DNA from: Rhodocyclaceae bacterium
GTDB taxonomy: Bacteria; Pseudomonadota; Gammaproteobacteria; Burkholderiales; Rhodocyclaceae
DNA length: 44,389 nucleotides
Direction: 5' to 3'
Assembly: GCA_028687645.1 (NCBI GenBank)
Contig: JAQTZQ010000013.1
Span: forward strand, 1-44,389
Position 1 is the stretch's first letter, and each line of letters begins with the position of its first letter. A program made the position numbers and the translations under genes. The notes beneath the pieces were generated by a model that saw only the letters and a list, made by a program, of their open reading frames with translations, made no database searches and was not told where the DNA came from. Positions 28,700 through 36,381 of the stretch are shown here, piece by piece.

Positions 28700-29428
28700 A
28701 TGTCTTTCCGCCTGATTTACGGCTTTCACGCCATCACCGCCAAGCTTCGCCACGACCCTGGCGCCGTCAAGGAAATCCTCATTGACGCGACACGCCACGA
28801 TGCGCGCGCTCGTGATTTGCTCGAACATGCCGAACTTCAGCAGATCAAAGTGCTGGGCTGTGATGGCAAGCGTCTGGATGATCTGGCGCCGGGAGCCAGG
28901 CATCAGGGGGTTATCGCCCGCGTTGAAGGGGGCCGCAAGGTGGCACATCTGGATGATGTGCTTGATACGCTCGAAGAACCCGCTTTTTTGCTCGTGCTCG
29001 ATGGTGTGACTGATCCTCGCAATCTCGGTGCCTGCCTGCGTGTTGCTGATGCGGCTGGCGCGCACGCGGTGATTGCACCCAAGGATCGTGCCGCCGGATT
29101 AACCGATGTAGCGATGAAAACCGCCAGCGGTGCGGCTGAAAGTGTGCCTTATGTGATGGTCACCAATCTGGCTCGCACCCTGCGTGAATTGCAGGAACGC
29201 GAGATTTGGGTGATTGGTACCGCCGGCGAAGCCGAGAGTGATCTCTACGCTGCCGAGTGGCCGCGAGCAACCGCCTGGGTACTTGGTGCTGAAGGCGAGG
29301 GGATGCGCCGCTTGACCCGGGAGAATTGCGATCAACTGGTCAAAATTCCGATGTTTGGTTCGGTCGAAAGCTTGAATGTTTCGGTGGCCGCTGGCGTTTG
29401 TCTTTACGAAGCGCGCCGTCGCCGCTGA
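28700..29428 (+). CDS. rlmB: 23S rRNA (guanosine2251-2'-O)-methyltransferase
   Basis: SpoU/TrmH-family SPOUT methyltransferase that methylates G2251 in the peptidyl-transferase P-loop of 23S rRNA. The 242 residues have an N-terminal substrate-binding domain (FRLIYGFHAITAKL) and the SPOUT core with motif 1 (LDGVTDPRNLGACLRVADAAG, about residues 99-119), motif 2 (LGAEGEGMRRLT) and motif 3 (IPMFGSVESLNVSVAAGVCLYE), whose trefoil knot binds SAM. Start ATG at 28700 is preceded by a weak ribosome site (GAAAGCAGCC). Confidence 0.93.
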   Translation: MSFRLIYGFHAITAKLRHDPGAVKEILIDATRHDARARDLLEHAELQQIKVLGCDGKRLDDLAPGARHQGVIARVEGGRKVAHLDDVLDTLEEPAFLLVLDGVTDPRNLGACLRVADAAGAHAVIAPKDRAAGLTDVAMKTASGAAESVPYVMVTNLARTLRELQEREIWVIGTAGEAESDLYAAEWPRATAWVLGAEGEGMRRLTRENCDQLVKIPMFGSVESLNVSVAAGVCLYEARRRR

Positions 29429-29479
29429 TTTTGGGTGATTTTGGTCGTTGACCGTAAAGATTCGATCTTTGGCGGGTGA

Positions 29480-29512
29480 TTGACATTCAATCTGGTGATT
29501 GTTAGATTGAAT
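29480..29512 (+). promoter_or_regulatory. promoter and palindromic operator of the ArsR-rhodanese gene
   Basis: TTGACA (29480-29485), a 17-base spacer and TAGATT (29503-29508) form a strong sigma70 promoter. A perfect 9-bp inverted repeat, ATTCAATCT (29485-29493) and AGATTGAAT (29504-29512) with 10 bases between, covers the space between the boxes and the -10 itself. This is the expected layout for ArsR-type autorepression. The predicted start site coincides with the ATG at 29515. Confidence 0.8.
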
Positions 29513-29514
29513 CC

Positions 29515-30186
29515 ATGACAATCAATCCGAACAAATCCTATCTTTATGAGCACGTCGCGCGTATTGGCAAGTCTCTTTCCAGCCCCAAGCGTTTGGAGTT
29601 ACTGGAATTGCTGGCGCAAGGCGAAAAGACGGTTGAAACGCTCTCCACCCAGGCGGATATTGATATGCGTCTGGCCAGTGCACACCTCAAGGCTTTGCGC
29701 GAGGCACGACTGGTCGAAACGCGGCGTGATGGTAAATACATCCACTATCGCTTGAGTGGCCCCGATGTGGCGCAGTTGTGGGTCACCCTGCGGGAAACTG
29801 CTGAAGAGCATCTGGTTGAGCTTCGCCTGGCACTTGCGCAGATGGTCAGTGCGCCGGACTGCTTATGCACTGAAGACCGGGAGAGCCTGTTACTGAAAGC
29901 CCAGCAAGGTGATGTGGTGGTGATTGATGTTCGACCCGCTGCCGAGTTTAACGCCGGGCATTTGCCTTTTGCCCGTTCAATGCCGCTTGATGAGCTGGAA
30001 CAAAGGCTGGCCGATTTGCCTGCAGATAGCCACGTTGTTGCGTATTGCCGTGGGCCGTTCTGCGTGATGTCGGATGAGGCCGTCAAATTATTGCGCGACA
30101 AGGGTTTTTCGGCGCAAAAAATTACCGATGGGGTTTGCGAATGGGCGGCATCCGGGCTACCTATTGAAATGGATAATCTCAAATAA
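29515..30186 (+). CDS. ArsR-family regulator fused to a rhodanese domain
   Basis: The 223-residue protein has an N-terminal winged-helix ArsR domain (about residues 8-95, with RLELLELLAQGEKTVETLS and LASAHLKALREARLVETRRDGKYIHYRL) and a C-terminal rhodanese domain (about 120-218). The rhodanese active loop is C178-RGPF-C183, and a further C116-L-C118 pair sits in the linker. No metal-binding ArsR box such as CxC in helix 3 is seen. Relatives respond to reactive sulfur species or thiols. The start at ATG 29515 has no room for a Shine-Dalgarno, because promoter and operator end two bases before it. It is the likely repressor of its own gene; a DsrC/TusE-like gene follows after 147 bases. Confidence 0.9.
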   Translation: MTINPNKSYLYEHVARIGKSLSSPKRLELLELLAQGEKTVETLSTQADIDMRLASAHLKALREARLVETRRDGKYIHYRLSGPDVAQLWVTLRETAEEHLVELRLALAQMVSAPDCLCTEDRESLLLKAQQGDVVVIDVRPAAEFNAGHLPFARSMPLDELEQRLADLPADSHVVAYCRGPFCVMSDEAVKLLRDKGFSAQKITDGVCEWAASGLPIEMDNLK

Positions 30187-30250
30187 TTGAATAAAGACGC
30201 GGAATCAACAAAGCAGGCCTAGTCTGAGCAAGATAATCATTTGCTTAAAT

Positions 30251-30306
30251 ATTACTTGACTAATAGAGTCGGGTAATCTTTAATTGGCTCAGAGAAATTT
30301 TCTCTG
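30251..30306 (+). promoter_or_regulatory. promoter with two palindromes before the DsrC/TusE-like gene
   Basis: TTGACT (30256-30261), a 17-base spacer and TTTAAT (30279-30284) form a good sigma70 promoter. A dyad centred at 30264 has ATTAC (30251-30255) and GACT (30258-30261) repeated inversely as AGTC (30267-30270) and GTAAT (30273-30277), covering the -35. A second palindrome, CAGAGAAA/TTTCTCTG at 30290-30306, lies at the expected start site. Neither resembles the ATTCAATCT operator of the gene before, so a different regulator is probable. Confidence 0.6.
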
Positions 30307-30333
30307 GCTATGATCTTGATCAAGGAGTTCAAA

Positions 30334-30627
30334 ATGAATTTGCCGGCACGCGATGGTGATGGTTATCTGGAGAGCATGGACGATTGGACGCCGGAGATCG
30401 GTTTGGCGATGGCGCAAGCGGATGGCGTGGATGTTGCCGGTGAAAAGTGGGCACAGATACTCAGGGCGCGCGATTACTTTGAAGAATTTCAGGCCGTGCC
30501 GCCGATTCGCAAGTTTGCCAAGTATCTCGATCAGGATCAAAAAGCAGTTTTTGATCTGTGGATGACCGGCCCGATGAAGCCGATTACCAAATATGGCGGC
30601 CTGCCCAAGCCGACCGGTTGCGTCTGA
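30334..30627 (+). CDS. DsrC/TusE-family sulfur-carrier-like protein, one cysteine
   Basis: Small cytosolic protein of the DsrC/TusE family, which carries persulfide on a cysteine at the end of a flexible C-terminal arm. The 97 residues end with the diagnostic GLPKPTGCV, so CysA is C96. The second cysteine of true DsrC, expected 11 residues earlier, is T85; no other cysteine exists in the protein. It is therefore TusE-like or an RspA-type DsrC homologue, and not the partner of dissimilatory sulfite reductase. No tusBCD or dsr genes are in the window. ATG 30334 follows AAGGAG at 30322-30327, a strong site. It follows the ArsR-rhodanese gene, suggesting shared sulfur physiology. Confidence 0.88.
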   Translation: MNLPARDGDGYLESMDDWTPEIGLAMAQADGVDVAGEKWAQILRARDYFEEFQAVPPIRKFAKYLDQDQKAVFDLWMTGPMKPITKYGGLPKPTGCV

Positions 30628-30657
30628 TCAAACTTTGATTTTTAGCCATTTTTGGCT
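30627..30657 (+). terminator. two weak hairpins after the DsrC/TusE-like gene
   Basis: ATCAA/TTGAT (30627-30639) is followed by TTTTT, then AGCCA/TGGCT (30644-30657) with loop TTTT. Both stems are only 5 bp, so termination here is tentative. A near copy of the 12-mer repeat follows at 30658-30669. Confidence 0.3.
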
Positions 30658-30682
30658 GTTGACCGCAACCCGGCCCAAGATC

Positions 30683-33271
30683 TCAGGCGGCTGGGCTCTC
30701 CAGCCAATGCAACAAGGTTTCGAATAGCCGGTCCGGGGCTACCGGCTTGCTGATGTGATCGTTCATTCCCGCGTCGAGACAGGCGCGGCGGTCGTCTTCA
30801 AAAGCGTTGGCGGTCATTGCCAGAATCAGGGTGTTCTGATTCATCGAGTCAGCGCGAATCACTTTCGTCGCGTCGACGCCGTTGAGGTTGGGCATCTGCA
30901 TGTCCATCAGGATCAGGTCGAATTGCCGGGTTCGGGCAATGGCGACGGCGATTGCGCCATCCTCGGCCAGCGTTACATCAAGGCCAACATCTTCAAGCAA
31001 ACCGGACGACACTTCGCGGTTGATCGGGTCGTCTTCAACCAGCAAAACCGCTGCACCGGCAAATTTTCTGCGCAGCGTGGTCTCGGCGTTTTCCCCCTGG
31101 GCGAGATGTTGCGGGTGCGCGCTTTTCTCGGAAACTTTGCCCAAACGTGCAGTAAACCAAAAGGTGCTGCCGTCGCGCTGGCTGCTGACGCCGATGTCTC
31201 CATTCATCAACAGCGCCAGACGCTTGCTGATCGCCAGGCCCAGGCCGGTACCGCCGTATTTGCGGGTGGTTGAATCATCGGCCTGCTCGAAAGCGGTGAA
31301 GAGGCGTGCTACGTCGTCCGGCGAGATACCAATCCCGCTATCCACGACTTCGCAGCGCAGCAGTATGTCTTCGGGATTATCTTCGATGACGCTGACGCGA
31401 ACTGAAATTGCACCGTGCTCGGTGAATTTGATCGCGTTAGCGGTCAGGTTGAGCAGGATCTGGCCGATCCGCATGGGGTCGCCGAGCAGCGTTTGGCTGG
31501 CAATTGCCGGGTTGCCATCAATATGGAATTGCAAGCCTTTGTCGCAGGCTTTGTGACCGAGAAGGGTGCTGAGGTTGGCCAGCACGTCATCAAATTTGAA
31601 TTCGGTTTTTTCCAGCGTCAGGCGCTCGGCTTCAATTTTTGAAATATCAAGAATGTCGTTAATCAGGTTGAGCAGGTGTTGCGACGATTGCTTGGCCTTG
31701 GCGAGCTGGTCCTTGCCTCGGGGATCACTCATCTTGCGCCAGACCAGATCGATCATACCCATGATGCCGTTCATTGGCGTGCGCAACTCATGGCTCATGT
31801 TGGCGAGGAAGGTGCTTTTAGCGCGGCTGGCCGCCTCGGCAACGGCTTTGGCATGAAGCAGTTCAATCGTGCGCTCGGCAACCAGCATTTCAAGATGGTC
31901 GCGATGGGTTTGCAACTCGGCTTGCGAGCGCTTGAGCTCGGTGACATCGGTCGTGGTTCCCAGTAATCCGGCAATATTGCCATCCGCCCGGTGGAACGTG
32001 GCCTTCTGGAAAATGACGTGGCGAGCCTCACCGTTTTTATGAATTACCCATTCGTAAGTCTGCTTGCCGGGGTTGGCGAATAGCTCGGCATCCATTTCAA
32101 AGTAGCGTTGGGCGATTTCAGGCGGCGCCATCTCATCGACTGTTTTACCGATAATTTCGGCGCGCGATTTGCCTAGCGATTCCTCAAACGCCGGGTTGCA
32201 ACCGAGGTAGCGGCCATCAGTACCCTTGTAGAACAGCGGCACCGGGATGCTCTCGATCAGCGTATTCAAAAACAGGGTCTGATTCTCCATTGCCAGCCAG
32301 TTTCGGCGCAGGAGCAAAGCGCCCCAAAGCGTCGCGGCGAAGAACGCGAGTAGCATGATGAAGGTATTGCGCCCCTCACGCTTCCAGTCGTCCAGATAAT
32401 CCTCGGGCGCCATGCCGACGGCGAGCACGTACGGAATATGACGAATGTGGTGGAAAGCGTAGTTGCGCTCTACACCGTCCGGCGCCTTGAGTGTATGGAA
32501 CATTCCAGCTTCCTGGCCGGACGCCAGCATTGCCTTGAATTCGTTTGAAACCTGCTTGTGTCCAGGCTGCCCGGCTGGCCCGTCAACCGCCGGAAAGCGA
32601 GTTAGCAGGCTATGATCCAGATGGCGGATGACCGCTGAGCCATGTTCGCCAAGCGAGAGTTTGGACAACTGCTCGGTGAAATGATCCAGCGTCACTGCTG
32701 CCGAGATTACGCCGGCAAATGAGCCGTCCGGGTGGCGGTAGGAGCGAGTGAGGGCGATGACCCAGATTTTGGAAACGCGCCCTAACAACGGTTCGGTGAT
32801 GATCAGGTCTTTGCCGGGGTTGGCTTGATGCTGTGCGAAAAAAGCCCGGTCGGTATAAGTCACTGGCTTTTTGCGGTCAACGCCCTTGCCCCACATCACC
32901 TCGCCCTCGCTGTTGCTAACCCGGAAAGCGTCAACCGCAGAGTGGCGGTTGAGGTTGTCACTGAGTATCGCTTCAATTTGTGCGTCGCTGAGTGTCTCTT
33001 CCGATGCCCGGTGTTCGAGAGAGTCGGCGATGGCTAGCAAACCAAGGTCAATACGTCGCACCGAGTCGGCAATATTGAGTTCGAGTAGCGCTGCCAGATT
33101 GGTGGTTGTACTGCGTACCTGCGCTATTGTCCGTTCGTGGCTTTCTCGCAGATTGAGGCTGCCGACAGCAATCATCGCCGTATTGAGCGCCAAAAACGCA
33201 AAAATCAGCCAGCCTTGAAACCGCTGGCCGATTGATTTGGGCGTGTTGTGACGCTGGGGCAAATGCTGCAT
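30683..33271 (-). CDS. membrane hybrid sensor histidine kinase (Cache-PAS-HisKA-HATPase-REC)
   Basis: The 862-residue kinase has TM1 (about 20-38), a periplasmic Cache sensor region (about 45-300, with the VISAAVTLDHF block typical of dCache-type sensors), TM2 (about 303-322), a PAS domain (about 330-448), a coiled-coil, HisKA with phospho-acceptor H494 (FLANMSHELRTPMNG), HATPase_c with the N box (LTANAIKFTEHG) and G boxes (DSGIGIS, GGTGLGLAISK), and a C-terminal receiver with phospho-acceptor D790 (LILMDMQMPNLNG). There is no Hpt domain, so a separate phosphotransfer protein or another output is needed. No cognate regulator gene is adjacent. The stimulus is unknown; Cache domains usually sense small periplasmic ligands. 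Confidence 0.93.
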   Translation of the reverse strand: MQHLPQRHNTPKSIGQRFQGWLIFAFLALNTAMIAVGSLNLRESHERTIAQVRSTTTNLAALLELNIADSVRRIDLGLLAIADSLEHRASEETLSDAQIEAILSDNLNRHSAVDAFRVSNSEGEVMWGKGVDRKKPVTYTDRAFFAQHQANPGKDLIITEPLLGRVSKIWVIALTRSYRHPDGSFAGVISAAVTLDHFTEQLSKLSLGEHGSAVIRHLDHSLLTRFPAVDGPAGQPGHKQVSNEFKAMLASGQEAGMFHTLKAPDGVERNYAFHHIRHIPYVLAVGMAPEDYLDDWKREGRNTFIMLLAFFAATLWGALLLRRNWLAMENQTLFLNTLIESIPVPLFYKGTDGRYLGCNPAFEESLGKSRAEIIGKTVDEMAPPEIAQRYFEMDAELFANPGKQTYEWVIHKNGEARHVIFQKATFHRADGNIAGLLGTTTDVTELKRSQAELQTHRDHLEMLVAERTIELLHAKAVAEAASRAKSTFLANMSHELRTPMNGIMGMIDLVWRKMSDPRGKDQLAKAKQSSQHLLNLINDILDISKIEAERLTLEKTEFKFDDVLANLSTLLGHKACDKGLQFHIDGNPAIASQTLLGDPMRIGQILLNLTANAIKFTEHGAISVRVSVIEDNPEDILLRCEVVDSGIGISPDDVARLFTAFEQADDSTTRKYGGTGLGLAISKRLALLMNGDIGVSSQRDGSTFWFTARLGKVSEKSAHPQHLAQGENAETTLRRKFAGAAVLLVEDDPINREVSSGLLEDVGLDVTLAEDGAIAVAIARTRQFDLILMDMQMPNLNGVDATKVIRADSMNQNTLILAMTANAFEDDRRACLDAGMNDHISKPVAPDRLFETLLHWLESPAA

Positions 33272-33471
33272 GGGGGCAAGCGTGATTAACCACTGAAAAA
33301 GAGCAGGAATTATCGCACTTTATGAGGTACTGACATTCGAGCTTACCAATTATCAAGTTTTAATCTGAGCCGATTAATCTATTTGTCACCTTGATCCAAT
33401 AAATTAGAGATAGCGTTCCGAAGTTTGTGAACCGTTTCCCTTCGATCAATTTGTAAAGAGGACACTGCACA

Positions 33472-34401
33472 GTGAACCAAAATAGCGCCAAGGAACTGAG
33501 TGATTTTGATCGCCGTATTCATGCTGAAATGCTCGACAGTTTTGATGAAGAGCTGGAAATGGAGATTGACGACGAGCGAATGAATTACTTGATAGCCGAG
33601 GTGACAGAGGCAGCAAGTGAGTCATCAGATCTGAATCGTCACTTCTACTTTCGCGAGCTGTTTCGGTTGCAGGGCGAATTGGTCAAATTGCAGGACTGGG
33701 TAGTGCACAAAGGCTTGAAAGTGGTTGTGCTTTTTGAAGGCCGCGATGCGGCTGGCAAGGGTGGCGTCATCAAGCGGATTACCCAACGCCTGAATCCTCG
33801 CGTTTGTCGCGTTGCTGCATTGCCGGCACCGAGTGAGCGGGAACGGACGCAGTGGTATTTCCAGCGTTATGTCTCGCATTTGCCGGCAGCCGGGGAAATG
33901 GTCCTCTTTGATCGCAGTTGGTATAACCGTGCCGGTGTCGAGAAGGTGATGGGCTTTTGTAACGACGAAGAGTATGAGGAGTTCTATCGCAGTGTTCCGG
34001 AATTCGAAAAAATGCTGCTTCGCTCCGGCATCATCCTGATCAAGTATTGGTTTTCGATTACCGATGATGAACAGGAGCTGCGCTTCAAAATGCGCATTCA
34101 CGACCCGCTCAAACAATGGAAACTGAGCCCGATGGACATGGAATCCCGTCGTCGCTGGGAGGATTACACCAAGGTCAAGGAGGCCATGTTGGAGCGCACG
34201 CATATTCCAGAAGCGCCCTGGTGGATCATCGAGGCGGTCGACAAGAAAAAGGCCCGGCTCAACTGTATTCATCACTTGCTCAGCCAGGTGCCGTATGGCG
34301 AAATCGAACGCGCGCCGGTGGTTCTGCCAGAACGTGTCCACAACCCGGATTACCTGCGAAATCCGGTTCCGCCTGAAATGTTCGTTCCTGCTGTGTATTA
34401 G
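33472..34401 (+). CDS. ppk2: polyphosphate kinase 2
   Basis: PPK2-family phosphotransferase that uses inorganic polyphosphate to phosphorylate nucleotides (or the reverse). The 309 residues include an N-terminal extension and a single PPK2 domain, as in class I enzymes. Walker A is GRDAAGKGG (about residues 90-98), followed by RLNPRVCRVAALPAPSERERTQWYFQRY; Walker B is FDRSWYNRAGVE (D147). The start is GTG at 33472 with AGAGGA upstream (TAAAGAGGACACTGCACA). It is divergent from the hybrid kinase over 200 bases with no clearly recognisable promoter. Polyphosphate metabolism is prominent in Rhodocyclales. Confidence 0.94.
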   Translation: MNQNSAKELSDFDRRIHAEMLDSFDEELEMEIDDERMNYLIAEVTEAASESSDLNRHFYFRELFRLQGELVKLQDWVVHKGLKVVVLFEGRDAAGKGGVIKRITQRLNPRVCRVAALPAPSERERTQWYFQRYVSHLPAAGEMVLFDRSWYNRAGVEKVMGFCNDEEYEEFYRSVPEFEKMLLRSGIILIKYWFSITDDEQELRFKMRIHDPLKQWKLSPMDMESRRRWEDYTKVKEAMLERTHIPEAPWWIIEAVDKKKARLNCIHHLLSQVPYGEIERAPVVLPERVHNPDYLRNPVPPEMFVPAVY

Positions 34402-34503
34402 TGTTCGACTCAAGTGGTTGATGAGCGGACAGAGATGGGCACCGAACAATTCTCACCTGAAACCAAAACGCAACCAAACTGTTACGTGACTGCCATCAAA
34501 ATT

Positions 34504-34519
34504 TGTCACATTAGTGACA
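34504..34519 (+). promoter_or_regulatory. possible operator upstream of the small membrane protein gene
   Basis: Perfect inverted repeat TGTCAC (34504-34509) and GTGACA (34514-34519) with a 4-base spacer, 26 bases before the start at 34545. A further GTGAC lies about 20 bases upstream. The arm order is the opposite of a CRP site, so it is not a CRP box. No convincing -35/-10 was found around it. Confidence 0.4.
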
Positions 34520-34544
34520 CGCAATTACTTTCACGAAGGCTTTC

Positions 34545-35162
34545 ATGAACGATTTTTTCAACAAGGTCAAAACCTTACGCTGGGATGATCATCGCTATTA
34601 TCACCAGAGCCGCATCAACCAGACGCTGCATCTGATCAGTGCGATCAGCTTCCTGGTGGCCTACGTCATGCTTTTCATCGATCCGGCGATGGCTGGCATT
34701 ATCGGTTGGGCAGTCGGCATGGTGACGCGCCAATCGGGCCATATCTTTTTCGAGCCGCGTGGCTACGATCACGTCAATAACACCACCTATGAGCACAAAG
34801 AATCGATCAAGGCGGGTTACAACATGAATCGCAAGGCGGTACTGATCAGCGTCTGGCTGGCTTTTCCGGTCATTCTTTACTTCAGCCCGAGCTTCCTTGG
34901 CTTGATTGAGCCGAGTACCAATCTTGACGGTTATATCCACGATGTCGGGATGGCCTGGCTGGCCCTGGGTATTTCTGGTCTGATTGTTCGCACTCTGCAT
35001 CTCTTCCTCCTGCGCAGTCCGGCCTGGGGTTTGGCCTGGTGTTACAAGATTCTTTCCGACCCGTTTCACAATGTCGAGATTTACGCCAAATCACCCCTTG
35101 CATTGATGCGCGGTGAGCGGCTTGATCCTATCAATCACGATATGCAGGGCGCTCACCACTGA
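34545..35162 (+). CDS. small integral membrane protein, Mpo1/DUF962-like histidine pattern
   Basis: The 205-residue protein has about four membrane segments (roughly 28-45, 47-62, 98-118, 135-155). I do not recognise it with certainty. The N-terminal part has H20-x4-N25-x3-H29, and after the second helix comes Q63-x2-H66-x3-E70 (RQSGHIFFE). This spacing and context recall the DUF962/Mpo1 family of iron-dependent membrane dioxygenases that shorten 2-hydroxy fatty acids, where HxxxN/HxxG and QxxGHxxFE motifs hold the metal. The likeness is partial and the function is therefore only suggested. It is followed by two genes with TTG starts. Confidence 0.75.
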   Translation: MNDFFNKVKTLRWDDHRYYHQSRINQTLHLISAISFLVAYVMLFIDPAMAGIIGWAVGMVTRQSGHIFFEPRGYDHVNNTTYEHKESIKAGYNMNRKAVLISVWLAFPVILYFSPSFLGLIEPSTNLDGYIHDVGMAWLALGISGLIVRTLHLFLLRSPAWGLAWCYKILSDPFHNVEIYAKSPLALMRGERLDPINHDMQGAHH

Positions 35163-35219
35163 GACTTTGTTGAAAATTCGGCGGATCCTGAACGGGTTCG
35201 CCCATTTGGGGAGAATGGT

Positions 35220-35501
35220 TTGCTTTCGATTGTCGACGTCAAAGATTTCATCGATCTTGATCATGAAACGGTTTATGCGGTTCGCCACGCAATGGGGCTT
35301 CCGGCAGGCGATTCAGCGGTACTGGCGCAGCAACTATTGAGTACGGAAAGCGGGATTACGATTCTGCATCACATGTTTCGCGATCTGATTGCAGCCTCCG
35401 AGGTGGAATTTCAGTCGCAACACAAAAAAGAAATCAGGCGGGCCTACGCCCATTTCTCACGCAAATATCCGCTACCCCACATCCTGGGCGATGGGGCTTG
35501 A
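35220..35501 (+). CDS. hypothetical protein, 93 residues
   Basis: Predicted soluble, mostly helical and charged protein (LSIVDVKDFIDLDHETVYAV at the start, RRAYAHFSRKYPLPHIL near the end), with no cysteines and no membrane segment. I do not recognise it. The start is TTG at 35220, supported by GGGGAG at 35208-35213; an ATG at 35215 is in another frame. Its stop overlaps the TTG of the alpha/beta hydrolase, suggesting coupled translation. Confidence 0.6.
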   Translation: MLSIVDVKDFIDLDHETVYAVRHAMGLPAGDSAVLAQQLLSTESGITILHHMFRDLIAASEVEFQSQHKKEIRRAYAHFSRKYPLPHILGDGA

Positions 35502-36271
35502 GCCTTAGACGCAAGCTGCTTTACGGCAAACCCAAAGCACCCTTGCTCCCGGTGGTGGAACATCACCAGATCAGGGATTTTTCAATTCAGATTGGTACGG
35601 TCACACTGCATGGCTGGCTTGCGTGGCCGAAGAGCGAGACAAGCGGAGCGATCTTGTATTTCAATGGCCGTCGAGAAAGCCCGACGACCATTTTTCGCTT
35701 TCTTGGCGTGATGAGGCATCAGGCGGTTGCCGTCTTCAATTACCGAGGGCTTGGGCAATCCAGCGGCGAGCCGTCGGAGAAAATGCTGGTTAGCGATGGA
35801 CTTCATGTGCTGGATTGGCTGAGCGCAGAAACGCAATTACCGCTATCGTCTATCGTCATTGTTGGCCGCAGTCTTGGCTCCGGCATTGCCGTTCAGGTCT
35901 GTGCCATGCGGGAAACCGCCGGGCTGATCCTGATCTCGCCTTTTGACTCGCTGATCAATGTGATTCGCCAACGCCTTGGATTTTTTCCCGATTTTTTGCT
36001 TCAGGATAAATTCAATTCAGTCCAATATATTCAGAGAATTAACTGCAAGATTCTGTCGATTACCGGATCTTGCGACACCACAATTCCGACTGAACTGACC
36101 GATGTGCTGTTCCAGCGCTGGGATGGAGAGTTGACCAAACACGTGGTGCCGCAAGGGCAGCATCGCGGACTGCTGCGCTACCCTTGCGTCGAAAATGCGG
36201 TTGCTCTGTTTCTGAACCGGCTGATAGATGAGCAATTGGCGGCCCAGAATTCCCGGAAAATCTCGCCTTAG
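35498..36271 (+). CDS. alpha/beta hydrolase
   Basis: The 257-residue serine hydrolase fold resembles the ABHD17/BEM46-like group of S9-clan hydrolases. The catalytic triad can be read as S125 (VGRSLGSG nucleophile elbow), D193 (TGSCDTTIP) and H222 (QGQHRGLL), and FNGRRESPTT lies near the oxyanion position. There is no signal peptide. Substrate is unknown. The start is TTG at 35498, overlapping the previous stop; GGGG lies very close. The TAG stop falls exactly on the left edge of the MITE-like element. Confidence 0.8.
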   Translation: MSLRRKLLYGKPKAPLLPVVEHHQIRDFSIQIGTVTLHGWLAWPKSETSGAILYFNGRRESPTTIFRFLGVMRHQAVAVFNYRGLGQSSGEPSEKMLVSDGLHVLDWLSAETQLPLSSIVIVGRSLGSGIAVQVCAMRETAGLILISPFDSLINVIRQRLGFFPDFLLQDKFNSVQYIQRINCKILSITGSCDTTIPTELTDVLFQRWDGELTKHVVPQGQHRGLLRYPCVENAVALFLNRLIDEQLAAQNSRKISP

Positions 36272-36381
36272 GGAGGCGCTGATTTATTCGTAATTGTTTG
36301 GACTGAGCCTGTCGAAGCCATTGATTTATAGAGGAATGTGCTTCGATAAGCTCACCACGAGCGGAATTATTCAGCGCTTCC
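36271..36381. mobile_element. MITE-like imperfect palindrome between two convergent genes
   Basis: A 111-bp element with related ends: left GGGAGGCGCTGATTTATTCG; right arm, read inverted, GGAAGCGCTGAATAATTCCG. Inner arms are GGACTGAGCCTGTCGAAGC (left) and, inverted, GTGGTGAGCTTATCGAAGC. TTA occurs immediately outside both ends (36268-36270 and 36382-36384), like a 3-bp target duplication. Inner sequences of the CTGAGCCTGTCGAAG type are common small intergenic repeats in proteobacteria. It carries no coding capacity. Its hairpin could end transcription from both sides. Confidence 0.7.

Noticed and set aside
30334-30627. True DsrC of dissimilatory sulfur metabolism
   Set aside because: The second conserved cysteine is replaced by T85 and no dsr genes are nearby.
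34504-34519. CRP/FNR-type binding site
   Set aside because: Half-sites TGTCAC/GTGACA are in the reverse order of a CRP site (TGTGA/TCACA), and no TTGAT/ATCAA pair is present.
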